From Acidipila sp. (lineage in GTDB: Bacteria > Acidobacteriota > Terriglobia > Acidiferrales > UBA7541): a stretch of 64,000 nucleotides of DNA. Positions within the stretch are counted from its first letter, which is position 1; each line of letters opens with the position of its first letter. This document shows, piece by piece, positions 18,585 through 26,786 of this stretch. The translations under genes were made by a program, and so were the position numbers. The notes below the pieces were generated by a model. That model was not told the origin of the DNA. It saw nothing but the letters and a program-made list of their open reading frames with translations, and did no database searches. The stretch lies in assembly GCA_010365215.1 (NCBI GenBank), contig JAAFGT010000003.1, forward strand, positions 53,234 to 117,233. The letters are read 5' to 3'.

Positions 18585-19567
18585 TGGAAGCCTTCGAATA
18601 CGCGCGTCCCGCAAGCGGCAAGGAAGCTCTCGAACTACTCGGCGGCAGCTTCGCCGATAGCGAAATCCTCGCCGGCGGCATGGACCTCATCAGCCTGATG
18701 AAGAACTACGTGCTGTCGCCCAAGCGCCTGGTGAATATTAAGGGCATCAGCGAGTTCAGCGGAATCCGCTCCACGCAGCAAGGTCTGGCCATCGGCGCCA
18801 CCACTACCCTGCAGGAGCTCATCGAGCATAAAACCATCGCCGCCGATTACCCCGGCCTGCATCAGGCCGCCGACGCCATTCCCAGTCCGCAAATCCGCAA
18901 CATGGCCACCGCCGGAGGCAATCTCTGCCAGCGGCCGCGTTGCTGGTATTTCCGCAATGGCTTTGGCTTGCTGGCGCGCGACGCCAAGGGCAACCCACTC
19001 GTGCCCGGCGGCGATAACCGCTATCACGCTATCTTCGGCAACGACGGGCCGGCGTATTTCGTGAACGGCTCCAGCCTGGCGCCCGCGCTGATCGCCTTGT
19101 CCGCCCAGGCCCGCATCTTCAGCGCCAATGGCTGGCGCGAAGTCGCCGTGGCTGACTTCTTTCGCACGCCCCGCAACGACAACGAGCGCGAAAACGTCTT
19201 GCAGCCCAAAGAAATTCTCGGCGAGATCGTGATTCCCTCCGCCTCCAAGGGCCTGCGCACCTCCACCTACGAGGTGCGTGAGCGGGAAGCGCTCGATTGG
19301 CCGCTGGCCACCGCCTCGGTCGCGCTGAAAATGTCCGGCAACAAAATCGAAAAAGCCAGCGTAGTCCTGGGCTACGTAGCGCCCATACCCTGGCAGGCCA
19401 AAGAGGCCGGTGACTGGCTCGCCGGCAAAACGCTCAACGAAGAAACCGCCGCCAAGGCCGGTGAAGCCGCCGTGCAAGGTGCCAAGCCGCTCAGCGGCAA
19501 CAAATACAAAGTTCAGCTGGCCCGCGTCTGCGTCAAGCGCGCGCTGCTCGCGGCAGGGAGGGCATAA
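18584..19567 (+). CDS. FAD-binding subunit of a xanthine-dehydrogenase-family enzyme (PaoB-like)
   Basis: 327 residues, ATG sharing one base with the upstream TAA. FAD_binding_5 motifs: ILAGGMDLISLMK (pyrophosphate loop) and ATAGGNLCQRPRCWYFRNGF. The latter carries the extra Cys-rich insert QRPRCWYF typical of PaoB-like subunits that bind an additional [4Fe-4S] cluster. The C-terminal CO_deh_flav_C-like half includes REREALDWPLATASVALKM. It transfers electrons from the iron-sulfur subunit to an acceptor. Confidence 0.93.
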   Translation: MEAFEYARPASGKEALELLGGSFADSEILAGGMDLISLMKNYVLSPKRLVNIKGISEFSGIRSTQQGLAIGATTTLQELIEHKTIAADYPGLHQAADAIPSPQIRNMATAGGNLCQRPRCWYFRNGFGLLARDAKGNPLVPGGDNRYHAIFGNDGPAYFVNGSSLAPALIALSAQARIFSANGWREVAVADFFRTPRNDNERENVLQPKEILGEIVIPSASKGLRTSTYEVREREALDWPLATASVALKMSGNKIEKASVVLGYVAPIPWQAKEAGDWLAGKTLNEETAAKAGEAAVQGAKPLSGNKYKVQLARVCVKRALLAAGRA

Positions 19568-19570
19568 GCC

Positions 19571-19798
19571 ATGGCCAGACTCAGCGTCCTGATCTCCTCC
19601 GGCGAAGTCTGCAGCTCGCTGCGCTCGAAACAGCTCTTCTACGATACCGACGACCACGACCGCGTCGACGCCCACCACACCGGCGAAGTCCACGGCCCCT
19701 TCTGGTGCACGCTAACTCAATCCCTGCTAGGCCCCGACGGCAAAGTCGCCGACGTCGACCTCTGCCGCCAAGGCCGCACCTGCTGCAAGACCGCCTAG
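19571..19798 (+). CDS. 75-residue cysteine-containing protein at the end of the molybdenum hydroxylase operon
   Basis: Starts three bases after the FAD-subunit stop, so it is almost certainly co-transcribed. Five cysteines (C14, C46, C65, C71, C72) sit in a pattern that suggests a small metal site: GPFWCTLTQ, LGPDGKVADVDLCRQGRTCC. No signal peptide or membrane segment. Not recognised as a named family. Position and composition suggest an accessory or metal-handling role for the hydroxylase, which is inference. Confidence 0.7.
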   Translation: MARLSVLISSGEVCSSLRSKQLFYDTDDHDRVDAHHTGEVHGPFWCTLTQSLLGPDGKVADVDLCRQGRTCCKTA

Positions 19799-19890
19799 TT
19801 TTAAACTATCGACAGCAATACACCTGGGCAATTTGCATGCCCGGTCGCGAAGGGTGCGCCACCCGCCTTGGAATTAGTAAATCGTAGATA

Positions 19891-21351
19891 TCATTTTCCA
19901 AATGAGAAGTGATTGATCTTGTGGTTATCGTCCAGACTGACTCCGAAATATAGAGACGCCCCTGGCCCAAAATCGATCAAGTAGTAGTACCAATGCGCAC
20001 CAGGATCAGTTCGTTGTGCCTGAAAAACAAATTTGGCAGGAGCACCGAATGGCCCAAACTGTTTTAGCATTCGCTTCGCAAGGCCATCTTTCATTTTCGC
20101 GTCCATTTGGGCGGTTAGATCTGAACTCTTTTCCGTTCCACTTTGCAGTTGCGCGAAGAAGTCTTTCACAAGCGCCGTCACTGCTGGACTCTCACCTGGA
20201 ATTCCACGATGAGCGTTGCGTGCGATCTCCGGGAAAAGGTCTTCAAAGATTGCATTCGTGATTCTCTCGCCTGGCTCTGGCGAACCGTCTCCGCTATTTG
20301 TAAAAGCGATAATTTGAACGTCTTGTTTGGGGAAATACTCGTTAGCAGTTGTAAAGCCGAAGGAACCGCCCGTGTGGCCTATTCGTGGCTGATTGTCAAA
20401 GGATTCGACAAATAATCCCAAGCCATAATTAGCCGCACCTTTCTCGATTACCGCTGGGGTGGTCATCAAACTGTAGGTTTTTCGCGATACGATTTTGCCG
20501 TCCCTAAGAGCTCTGTTCCATTTCTCTAAATCATCCACCGTGCTAATAAGGTTTCCCGCTGACCATCCGAAACTGTCATGGATGACTGCCGCTCTTTGCA
20601 ACCTTCCATCTTTGTGCCAGTAGCCGATGGCCATGTTGGGCAGTTTAAACTCTTCCGACACGGTGAACGTGTTGGTCATCCCCGCCGGTCCGAGAAAGTG
20701 GGTTCTCACGTAGTGCTTGTAGTCGTCTTGTGAAGCTACTTCAATCAGACGGCCAAGCAGAATATATCCCGTGTTGGAATACGACCATTGAGTGCCCGGT
20801 GGGAAGTCTAATGGCTTATTCTTCACCCGCGAGATGAGCTGGTCGAACGTAGTGGGCTTTGTGGCTTCCACCTCAATCGTTGGTCCGTCGAAGTAGTCGG
20901 GCAAGCCGCTTGTATGACTCAAAAGCTGCCGAACTGTGATCTCTCCTGCGTGGGGTGCCAATGGAAGATACGCCGCGACCTTTGCATCCAAGTCGATCTT
21001 TCCGGCTTCGGCGAGCTGCAAGATTGCGGCTGCCGTGAATTGCTTCGTGATGGAGCCGATCTCGTAACGCGTGGTTGCCATAGCGCGCGTTTTGTGTTCC
21101 CAATCGCGGAAGCCATACGCTCTCCGAAATATTACCCTTCCGTTTTCGACGACCTCAATGGTCGCCCCGGGAACAGCATCCCTTTTGAGCACTGACCCGA
21201 CATCGGCGGCAATACGCCGAGCCGATTCCTGCTTGAGGGTAGTAGGAGCTTTATCGGCTGGAACAGGTAGAAGAAAAATAAAGGGCAGCAGGAACGATAG
21301 GGCGGGTGGCCCGCTGAAATTCCTCTCTTTTCTTTCTTGAGAACGGCGCAC
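19891..21351 (-). CDS. Serine hydrolase, class C beta-lactamase / penicillin-binding-protein family, exported
   Basis: 486 residues from a GTG at 21351. Signal-like hydrophobic stretch at about residues 17-31. Active-site motifs: S100-x-x-K in YEIGSITKQF, Tyr191 in WSYSNTGY, and the KTG-equivalent HTGGSFGF. A C-terminal lipocalin-like extension (about residues 380-486) ends in HKINHFSFGK. The family includes D-aminopeptidases, esterases and peptidoglycan hydrolases; true beta-lactamase activity cannot be inferred. The first 16 codons, including the start, lie inside a dispersed repeat (21301-21420) and there is no good RBS, so the N-terminus may be a recent replacement. Confidence 0.88.
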   Translation of the reverse strand: MRRSQERKERNFSGPPALSFLLPFIFLLPVPADKAPTTLKQESARRIAADVGSVLKRDAVPGATIEVVENGRVIFRRAYGFRDWEHKTRAMATTRYEIGSITKQFTAAAILQLAEAGKIDLDAKVAAYLPLAPHAGEITVRQLLSHTSGLPDYFDGPTIEVEATKPTTFDQLISRVKNKPLDFPPGTQWSYSNTGYILLGRLIEVASQDDYKHYVRTHFLGPAGMTNTFTVSEEFKLPNMAIGYWHKDGRLQRAAVIHDSFGWSAGNLISTVDDLEKWNRALRDGKIVSRKTYSLMTTPAVIEKGAANYGLGLFVESFDNQPRIGHTGGSFGFTTANEYFPKQDVQIIAFTNSGDGSPEPGERITNAIFEDLFPEIARNAHRGIPGESPAVTALVKDFFAQLQSGTEKSSDLTAQMDAKMKDGLAKRMLKQFGPFGAPAKFVFQAQRTDPGAHWYYYLIDFGPGASLYFGVSLDDNHKINHFSFGK

Positions 21352-21420
21352 GGGAAAAGCATATCACCGCTGGACGTACGTGATGGGGGGGTGCCGCATG
21401 GTTTTTAAAGGGTGCGGTCC
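21301..21420. repeat. Dispersed intergenic repeat, copy A
   Basis: About 120 bp beginning GGCGGGTGGCCCGCTGAAAT, then TTCCTCTC, a variable part with the conserved ACCGCTGGACGTAC, then a degenerate hairpin and ending GGTTTTTAAAGGGTGCGGT. It aligns with copies at 23478 and 24644. The left part overlaps the annotated start of the serine hydrolase. Confidence 0.85.
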
Positions 21421-21476
21421 TTCAGCAATCCGCGCATCTCTGCCTCGCTGTTCCTCCGCACCTTTTCTCTCCAGCC

Positions 21477-21505
21477 GTCATTCCGAGCGCAGCGAGGAAT
21501 CCCTC
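21477..21505 (+). repeat. Short CGTCATTCCGAGCGCAGCGA-type repeat word
   Basis: A 29-bp stretch, GTCATTCCGAGCGCAGCGAG followed by GAATCCCTC. Its frame-1 translation gives the well-known spurious peptide HSERSEESL, which recurs in many bacterial genomes as a dispersed intergenic repeat. Lies between copy A of the hairpin repeat and the di-haem cytochrome gene, in a gap of 269 bp without other features. Confidence 0.5.
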
Positions 21506-21620
21506 CTCCCGTTTCGCTCCATCTGCTCGCTAAACAAGCAGTATCGAGTCATTAGGCGTATTGAGGGATATGATATGACCGAGAGCGTAGCCCCGGGCTA
21601 GGAAGGCTCTGGAGGAACTG

Positions 21621-23432
21621 ATGAAAAAATCGTTCACACTTCTCGTTGCGACTGCAGGCTTCATTCTCGCGCTCGCTGCATTTAGAGTGTTCTTGCCTCC
21701 TAACTTGGAAGCGCACCAGGAGGCGTCCCAGGAAGCCTTCCATGTTGAGATTCCCGATTACCAGAAGCCAGGCGTAGTGGTGCAACTCGAGCAGGGATGG
21801 AAGGACGAAGATCGAACTAAGTTTCACCACATTCCGCAAGGCACGGAGATCATGCCGTACAAATGGTTTCTCGCCCTTGAGCAGCCCTGCCTCAAGATCG
21901 AGAACTGCGGGAAGTTCTCCGATCAACAATATCTTGGACGTTTCGGATTCATCGCCGGAGCGCAGGATCCCAAGTGGAATCCCGCCGGTCTGCCCATAGG
22001 CTTCGCGGTCGATCAGCAATTCAATAACCCTATGGGTGGCAGCGCTTCTCCAGTCGTGGGGTTCACCTGCGCGGCCTGCCATACCGCTGAACTTCACTAT
22101 GGGAATCACGCGATAAGGATCGAAGGCGCACCCGCCATGGTGAACCTCGGCGAGTTCCTCAAGGCCACCAGTAAGGCGCTGGGCATGACTCTCCTCATTC
22201 CCTCTCGCTACTTACGTTTTGAAAAGAACGTACTCGGGCCGGACGGCACCGCGGCGCAGAAGCTTGAGCTCTTGCAGGAATTTAACAGTTTTTTGAGGTC
22301 TAATTTACCGGAGCAGTCAGAAACCGAAAGGCGCGGAATCTACAAGACCGTAGAAGGCTTTGGCCGCACCGACGCACTGGCGCGCATTGGCAACCTGGTA
22401 TTCGCCGTGGACATGAACAACTGGGACAATCTTGCTCCCACCAATGCTCCCGTCAGGTTCCCTCAAATCTGGGACGCCTCCTGGTTCAACTGGGTTCAGT
22501 ACAACGCTTCCATCTCGAATCCCATGTCCCGCAATATCGGCGAGGCGTTGGGCGTGAAGGCTCCCGCGAAACTGTATGGGCCCGGCGCAACCAATCTGCA
22601 ATCCACCGTTCTCTTCCAGGAACTTTGGGATGTCGAAAAGCTGCTTTCCGGCCCCGCCCCTTTCGAGGGCCTGACCTCGCCCAAGTGGCCAGACGTCTTC
22701 CCACCGTTAAACGCGGCGAAAATAGCGCGCGGCAGAGAACTGTACAAAGACATGTGTGCGGGCTGTCATCTGGCGCCCGTGGACGAGTTGAAGAAACTCC
22801 TTACCACCGGGCAAGATCCCTGGCGGAAGAGGGATGAGACCCAGCCCTACCCCTTTCTGAACCTTAGAGAGATCCCACTCGAAATCGTCGGCACAGATTC
22901 GAACGAAGCCCTGGGCTTTTACAACCGTTCGGCGGATTCTGGCGACTTGAAGCTGGGACGCCTCGCAGCGGCGGATGGCCTGGACTTTGTCACCAAGAAG
23001 ATGGCGCTTAATTTCTATCAGGCGAGTTCGTTCTCTGAAGCCAAACAGAGGGAATGGAGTGGCTTTCAGGACCCAAAGGCGGTCGGCATTCGCGCCACCA
23101 AGGTCTACCGGCCACGTCCCTTAAATGGGGTTTGGGCGCTGGGAACTTATCTGCACAACGGTTCCGTCCCGAATCTGTATGAATTACTATCGCCGCACAG
23201 TGAACGGACGCCCGTGTTTTGGGTGGGAAGCAAGAAATTCGACCCGGTCAAGGTCGGCTATGAATTCGCCAAGATCCCGGGAGCCTTCAGATATGAAGTG
23301 ACCACGACAGGCAATAGCAACCTGGGGCACGAGTTTAATGGCGACGGCACGAAGCTGGGGAACGGTGTCATAGGGAAGCTGCTTTCCCCCGCCGATCGCA
23401 TGGCGATCATCGAGTTTCTGAAGTCGCAATAG
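21621..23432 (+). CDS. Di-haem c-type cytochrome, peroxidase/RoxA-like family
   Basis: 603 residues. N-terminal hydrophobic anchor or signal LLVATAGFILALAAFRVFL. Two haem-binding motifs, CAACH at 150 and CAGCH at 379, separated by a region with FPQIWDASWFNWVQYNASIS and NPMSRNIGEALGV. A C-terminal NGVWALGTYLHNGSVPNLYE segment is typical of di-haem cytochrome peroxidase-related enzymes. The large insert between the haems places it nearer to RoxA-like dioxygenases/peroxidases than to CcpA. Acts in the periplasm. Substrate unknown; no electron-transfer partner gene is adjacent. Confidence 0.87.
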   Translation: MKKSFTLLVATAGFILALAAFRVFLPPNLEAHQEASQEAFHVEIPDYQKPGVVVQLEQGWKDEDRTKFHHIPQGTEIMPYKWFLALEQPCLKIENCGKFSDQQYLGRFGFIAGAQDPKWNPAGLPIGFAVDQQFNNPMGGSASPVVGFTCAACHTAELHYGNHAIRIEGAPAMVNLGEFLKATSKALGMTLLIPSRYLRFEKNVLGPDGTAAQKLELLQEFNSFLRSNLPEQSETERRGIYKTVEGFGRTDALARIGNLVFAVDMNNWDNLAPTNAPVRFPQIWDASWFNWVQYNASISNPMSRNIGEALGVKAPAKLYGPGATNLQSTVLFQELWDVEKLLSGPAPFEGLTSPKWPDVFPPLNAAKIARGRELYKDMCAGCHLAPVDELKKLLTTGQDPWRKRDETQPYPFLNLREIPLEIVGTDSNEALGFYNRSADSGDLKLGRLAAADGLDFVTKKMALNFYQASSFSEAKQREWSGFQDPKAVGIRATKVYRPRPLNGVWALGTYLHNGSVPNLYELLSPHSERTPVFWVGSKKFDPVKVGYEFAKIPGAFRYEVTTTGNSNLGHEFNGDGTKLGNGVIGKLLSPADRMAIIEFLKSQ

Positions 23433-23477
23433 ACATTAGTTGGCTTCAGGCCGTGAGACAGGAGTCTGGTTTTTGGC

Positions 23478-23600
23478 GGCGGGTGGCCCGTTGAAATTCC
23501 TCTCGGTTCTCTCTTGAATGCAGCGGACGACGAAAGTATACCACCGCTGGACGTACTCCCAGAGTGACGCGACGGGGTGCCGCACCCTTTGAAGCGTGCG
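23478..23600. repeat. Dispersed intergenic repeat, copy B
   Basis: Same family as copies A and C: GGCGGGTGGCCCGTTGAAAT at the left, TATACCACCGCTGGACGTAC and CCCAGAG in the centre, GGGGTGCCGCACCCTTTGAA at the right. The right hairpin arm is decayed (GCGTGCG). It fills the gap between the convergent di-haem cytochrome and VWA genes; weaker similarity to copy C continues to about 23625. Confidence 0.85.
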
Positions 23601-23627
23601 TTTCTTTCTCGGTGGCTCTCAATGGTT

Positions 23628-24572
23628 TCAGTACGGTGCGACGTACTCGGTGGCTGCCCACACGTGAACATCCTTCGCAGACGTCTCGATTTTCAAGGAA
23701 TAATGTTTCTTGGGTTTGAGAGCCACTGGCTTGAATGTCAACAAGTTTTGTCCTTGGAGAAAGTACTGCAGGCGCGCCACCACATCGTGCGGGTCATCCA
23801 GAGAGCCTGCCAAGCCGCCAGTGCCCTGGCTCAAAGCATTCAGAATTGCGAATTCGCGCTTACGCTCTTTAAGTGATTCCGAATCCTGGTGCGAGGAGAG
23901 TCCAATCGAAAAGATAGGGATTCCTTCACTTTGAGCTATTTTGACTGTCTCAAGAAGAGAGTAGTGACTGCAGTTATCCTCGCCATCTGAGAAAAGGAAG
24001 ATCGCCCGCCGCGACTTGTTTGAAATAATCTTCGTACCAAGCTGTCGCCTGCAAGCATGAACGATTGCATCATAGAGCGCCGTTGACCCGAAACGAGACT
24101 CCAGTGGTATTTGCTTCAGCATCTGTTCTGCAGTTTGCTCGTCGACAAACTGGTCGCTTGTTCGAAGTTCATCGGTAAAGAAAATTAGGTAGCCCTGGCT
24201 GTTTCCCCTGGAGAGTGCCAGAAATAGCTTGGATGCCGCCGCGACCTGCTGATTGGCAAATGGCCTTGTCGACCCGCTTAGGTCTACCACCACGGAAAAG
24301 AGTAAGGGCTCGTTCGCCAGAGAGCGAATCTCCTCGACTTCGACTGGTTTGCCGTCAATTTGGACATGCATCTCATCCTTGGACAGGGCGGAAACCGCAC
24401 CGCCTGCGCTATCCAAAATTGTGAATAAGACTTGCGCCTTGGGTTGTGTGGACGGCAAGGTCGCAGCATGAGAAGTGGGACCTTCTGTCTGGGGAATGAG
24501 TTGGCCCGAAGCGCTGGAAACAAAGAAACAAATGCATAAAAAAGAATAGCCTATGCTGCGAAGAATATGCAT
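23628..24572 (-). CDS. Secreted VWFA-related domain protein
   Basis: 314 residues. Signal peptide GYSFLCICFFVSSASG, then a short beta-rich segment (VLFTILDSAGGAVSALSKDE), then a von Willebrand A domain. The MIDAS-like motif is LLFSVVVDLSGSTRPFANQQ (DxSxS) and a later DGEDN lies in RAIFLFSDGEDNCSHYS. This is the VWFA-related family common in Acidobacteriota: exported proteins presumed to bind ligands or partners through a divalent metal. No function assigned. Flanked on both sides by copies of the same hairpin repeat. Confidence 0.85.
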   Translation of the reverse strand: MHILRSIGYSFLCICFFVSSASGQLIPQTEGPTSHAATLPSTQPKAQVLFTILDSAGGAVSALSKDEMHVQIDGKPVEVEEIRSLANEPLLFSVVVDLSGSTRPFANQQVAAASKLFLALSRGNSQGYLIFFTDELRTSDQFVDEQTAEQMLKQIPLESRFGSTALYDAIVHACRRQLGTKIISNKSRRAIFLFSDGEDNCSHYSLLETVKIAQSEGIPIFSIGLSSHQDSESLKERKREFAILNALSQGTGGLAGSLDDPHDVVARLQYFLQGQNLLTFKPVALKPKKHYSLKIETSAKDVHVWAATEYVAPY

Positions 24573-24643
24573 GTGCTCTGAAATCCTCTCTGAGTGACAA
24601 GATTATACATGTCAGACTGAACGGCAAGAAACTTTTCAAAAGC

Positions 24644-24774
24644 GGCGGGTGGCCAGTTGAAATTCCTCTCGGTTCTTTCTTGAGTGCAGCGCGCGACGAG
24701 AGTATACCACCGCTGGAAGTACTCCCAGAGTTATGAGACGGGGTGCCGCACCCTTTGGTTTTTAAAGGGTGCGG
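24644..24774. repeat. Dispersed intergenic repeat, copy C (best hairpin)
   Basis: The most complete copy. Left end GGCGGGTGGCCAGTTGAAAT, centre TATACCACCGCTGGAAGTAC, then a perfect 11-bp hairpin: CCGCACCCTTT (24746-24756), loop GGTTTTT, AAAGGGTGCGG (24764-24774). Further similarity to copy B (CTCAATGG) runs to about 24800. It lies in the 249-bp gap between two minus-strand genes. The hairpin might act as a terminator, but no T-run follows in a useful direction. Confidence 0.88.
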
Positions 24775-24821
24775 TTCTTTGTCTGTGGTTCTCAATGGCT
24801 GCAGTCTAGGACTGCGTTGGC

Positions 24822-25703
24822 CTAGGGAATAACGATCTTCGTGAGAGAGCAATCGAGGGGAATGCTGCGTTTTGCGTTGTCTGGATCGTAAAACACGGGG
24901 ACAGTCATACCCTCGTAGAGGGAGCGCGACGCGTCGTTGCATTGACCGGTGATAAGCTTCCCGCCAGCGAGTTTAAAACAGTACTGAATGGATTGACTGT
25001 ATCGTCCGTTGTTCTGAGCTATGACATAACCCGAGGCTAGTTCTCCGTTTGCTAGGAGTTGTCTTTCGCGGAATCGGTTGCGAAAGAATGCGAAAGAGTA
25101 TCCGTAAATCACGGCCAGTGGCGCGAGGAGAGTCCAATTCCTCCCCCGATTTGAGCGGGAATTGCTGAACTCACTCAATGTGGCCGGGAGTCCGTAAATT
25201 GTGTAGAGGGCGACCACAAGCAAGGCAAAAGAGAAATATGTCCGCCCCTTCCATGTCATTTTTAGTTTTCGCGGACGCGGAAGCACGGCCAATTCAGGAA
25301 ACTCCTTCTCCTGGAACGCAATCGTCTTTGATGCGGTACCAGACGATGACCCCGTCTCAGAAATCATAAGAGTCCCAGTCTGCTTAGTACTGGGTTGAAA
25401 CGACAGATTTCTTAAGTTCCTGCCTTGGTATAATGCGGAGAGTGCGTAAAACAGAGGCAACGCTGAGAATGCGAGCAAAATCTCTACCCATACCCACGCC
25501 TCGCTTGGATTTCTCACACGCACCGCCACCGCGAAAATCACGCCGAGAGCCACAAGGAAGAGGCTAACCTTAACAGTGGAAGACAACTCTCCACGAACGA
25601 TTTCGTGATTCCAACCGCAGCGAGAGCAATAAAACTTGTAGCCATGCATCAAACTTACTCTCACAGCTGGTGACGCGCAGTGCGGGCAATTGACCTTTGA
25701 CAT
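24822..25703 (-). CDS. Membrane protein with N-terminal zinc ribbon and DUF3592-like tail
   Basis: 293 residues from ATG 25703, where MSKVNCPHCASPAVRVSLMH opens a zinc ribbon completed by FYCSRCGWNHE. Membrane segments follow: VSLFLVALGVIFAVAV, a helix around EILLAFSALPLFYALSAL, FSFALLVVALYTIYGL and LAPLAVIYGYSFAFF. The soluble tail has SGYVIAQNNGRYSQSIQYCF and GMTVPVFYDPDNAKRSIPLD, which resemble the beta-rich DUF3592 pattern. Function unknown. The open frame extends 31 codons further upstream without protein-like features. Confidence 0.72.
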   Translation of the reverse strand: MSKVNCPHCASPAVRVSLMHGYKFYCSRCGWNHEIVRGELSSTVKVSLFLVALGVIFAVAVRVRNPSEAWVWVEILLAFSALPLFYALSALYQGRNLRNLSFQPSTKQTGTLMISETGSSSGTASKTIAFQEKEFPELAVLPRPRKLKMTWKGRTYFSFALLVVALYTIYGLPATLSEFSNSRSNRGRNWTLLAPLAVIYGYSFAFFRNRFRERQLLANGELASGYVIAQNNGRYSQSIQYCFKLAGGKLITGQCNDASRSLYEGMTVPVFYDPDNAKRSIPLDCSLTKIVIP

Positions 25704-25952
25704 ACAGAAAATGTAATACAAATCGGTGGTCAGGGGGGGCTTGCTTTTGGCGGTCGCTAAAATGCCAGTCAAGTGGCGGGTGAAGAGGGGCGCCACTGAC
25801 CTCTAACTACTCGCTACTAACCCGTTTGTTTGCTTCCGCCCTCACAAACACTGCTCTTTATCCTTGACAATACGTTACCAGTAAGGTACTATGAGCTAGG
25901 TGTTATAGGATGGCGCCAGCAAACTCGATCCTGCTCCCCACAGCCATCCTTC

Positions 25953-26069
25953 TAACTCCCGTGCAATCCGCACTTACTAAAAATCTGCACGTAACTCCTT
26001 TGTTGGCAGCTCTTACGAATTTCGCCACGCTAACTCCTTTATTGGCACCTCTTACAAAAAAACACCCCG
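25953..26069. repeat. Three 39-bp tandem repeats
   Basis: Units 25953-25991, 25992-26030 and 26031-26069, each starting TAACTCC and containing CTTAC at the same offset. Units 2 and 3 share TAACTCCTTT and TTGGCA. The period equals 13 codons, so one frame reads as a repeated LTPLLAALTNFAT-type peptide, but no credible gene contains it. The array lies in the 447-bp gap (25704-26150) before a small HxC-type gene; a C4G8 run follows at about 26064-26075. Nothing else is recognised in that gap. Confidence 0.75.
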
Positions 26070-26150
26070 GGGGGGGTATCCCACCGCAATTTGTTTCCTC
26101 TAATCTCTTCTCCTCCAATCTAACCCGCACCTTCAATGAGGTCCTCGACC

Positions 26151-26654
26151 ATGCCCAAAGTATCTGCTCTCAATCGTTGCCAACACATTTCCCCATCGGG
26201 ACGCCAGTGCCGTATGCCCCATGCCGCTGATCTGCTCTGGTGCACTCACCACGCGCGTCAGGAAGACAGCAGAGCACAGCTCGCTCTCGATCTGCTTCCG
26301 CCCACTCCGGGTTTCTACTCAGGCGTCTCGGTTAACTACGTCATTGGGAGAGTTCTGGTCCTGCTGGCCAGCGACCGCATCTCTCCCCGCAAAGCCGCCG
26401 TCCTCGCCCACACTTGCCAACTGCTTCTGCAATCTCTACGCGACGTCAAAAGTGAGCTGGGCGGCGAAATCTCCCCCGAGCTGCACAACACCTATCACGC
26501 GCTCCTCAAGGGATTTCCTCCGCAGGTTGTGGCCGCCTATCACGCGGCAAATTCCGAGTCCGCTCCCTCGGCGTCCACCACGCCCCCTCCTAATGTCCCG
26601 GATTCCGCCCCATCCCTCCCCATCCCCCACGGTCCCGCTCATGCAACCGCTTAA
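26151..26654 (+). CDS. Small protein with CxH...C...CxxH motif, function unknown
   Basis: 167 residues from ATG 26151, which has GAGG eight bases upstream. N-terminal cysteine/histidine motif: NRCQHISPSGRQCRMPH followed by WCTHHARQ, a likely zinc site. A helical middle follows (GRVLVLLASDRISPRKAAVL) and a Pro/Ser-rich tail. I recognise this as a recurrent acidobacterial hypothetical family, usually read as a possible nucleic-acid-binding protein, but no function is established. Confidence 0.68.
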   Translation: MPKVSALNRCQHISPSGRQCRMPHAADLLWCTHHARQEDSRAQLALDLLPPTPGFYSGVSVNYVIGRVLVLLASDRISPRKAAVLAHTCQLLLQSLRDVKSELGGEISPELHNTYHALLKGFPPQVVAAYHAANSESAPSASTTPPPNVPDSAPSLPIPHGPAHATA

Positions 26655-26786
26655 TCACACTTCCATGGCTCATTACACATCACGACTACACATCACGACT
26701 ACATATCACGACGCGTGTTTGCCACTTCCCGCCCGACATGGGATAATGCTCAATTGAATGCCATAATTTGTGTTGGAGGTTCCGTG

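Noticed and set aside
18635..19693. 352-codon open frame opposite the FAD subunit
   Set aside because: Antisense to a conserved operon gene; Gly/Val/Ala-rich without motifs.
19891..21351. Antibiotic-resistance beta-lactamase
   Set aside because: Motifs fit the broad serine hydrolase family with a lipocalin-like tail; nothing shows beta-lactam hydrolysis.
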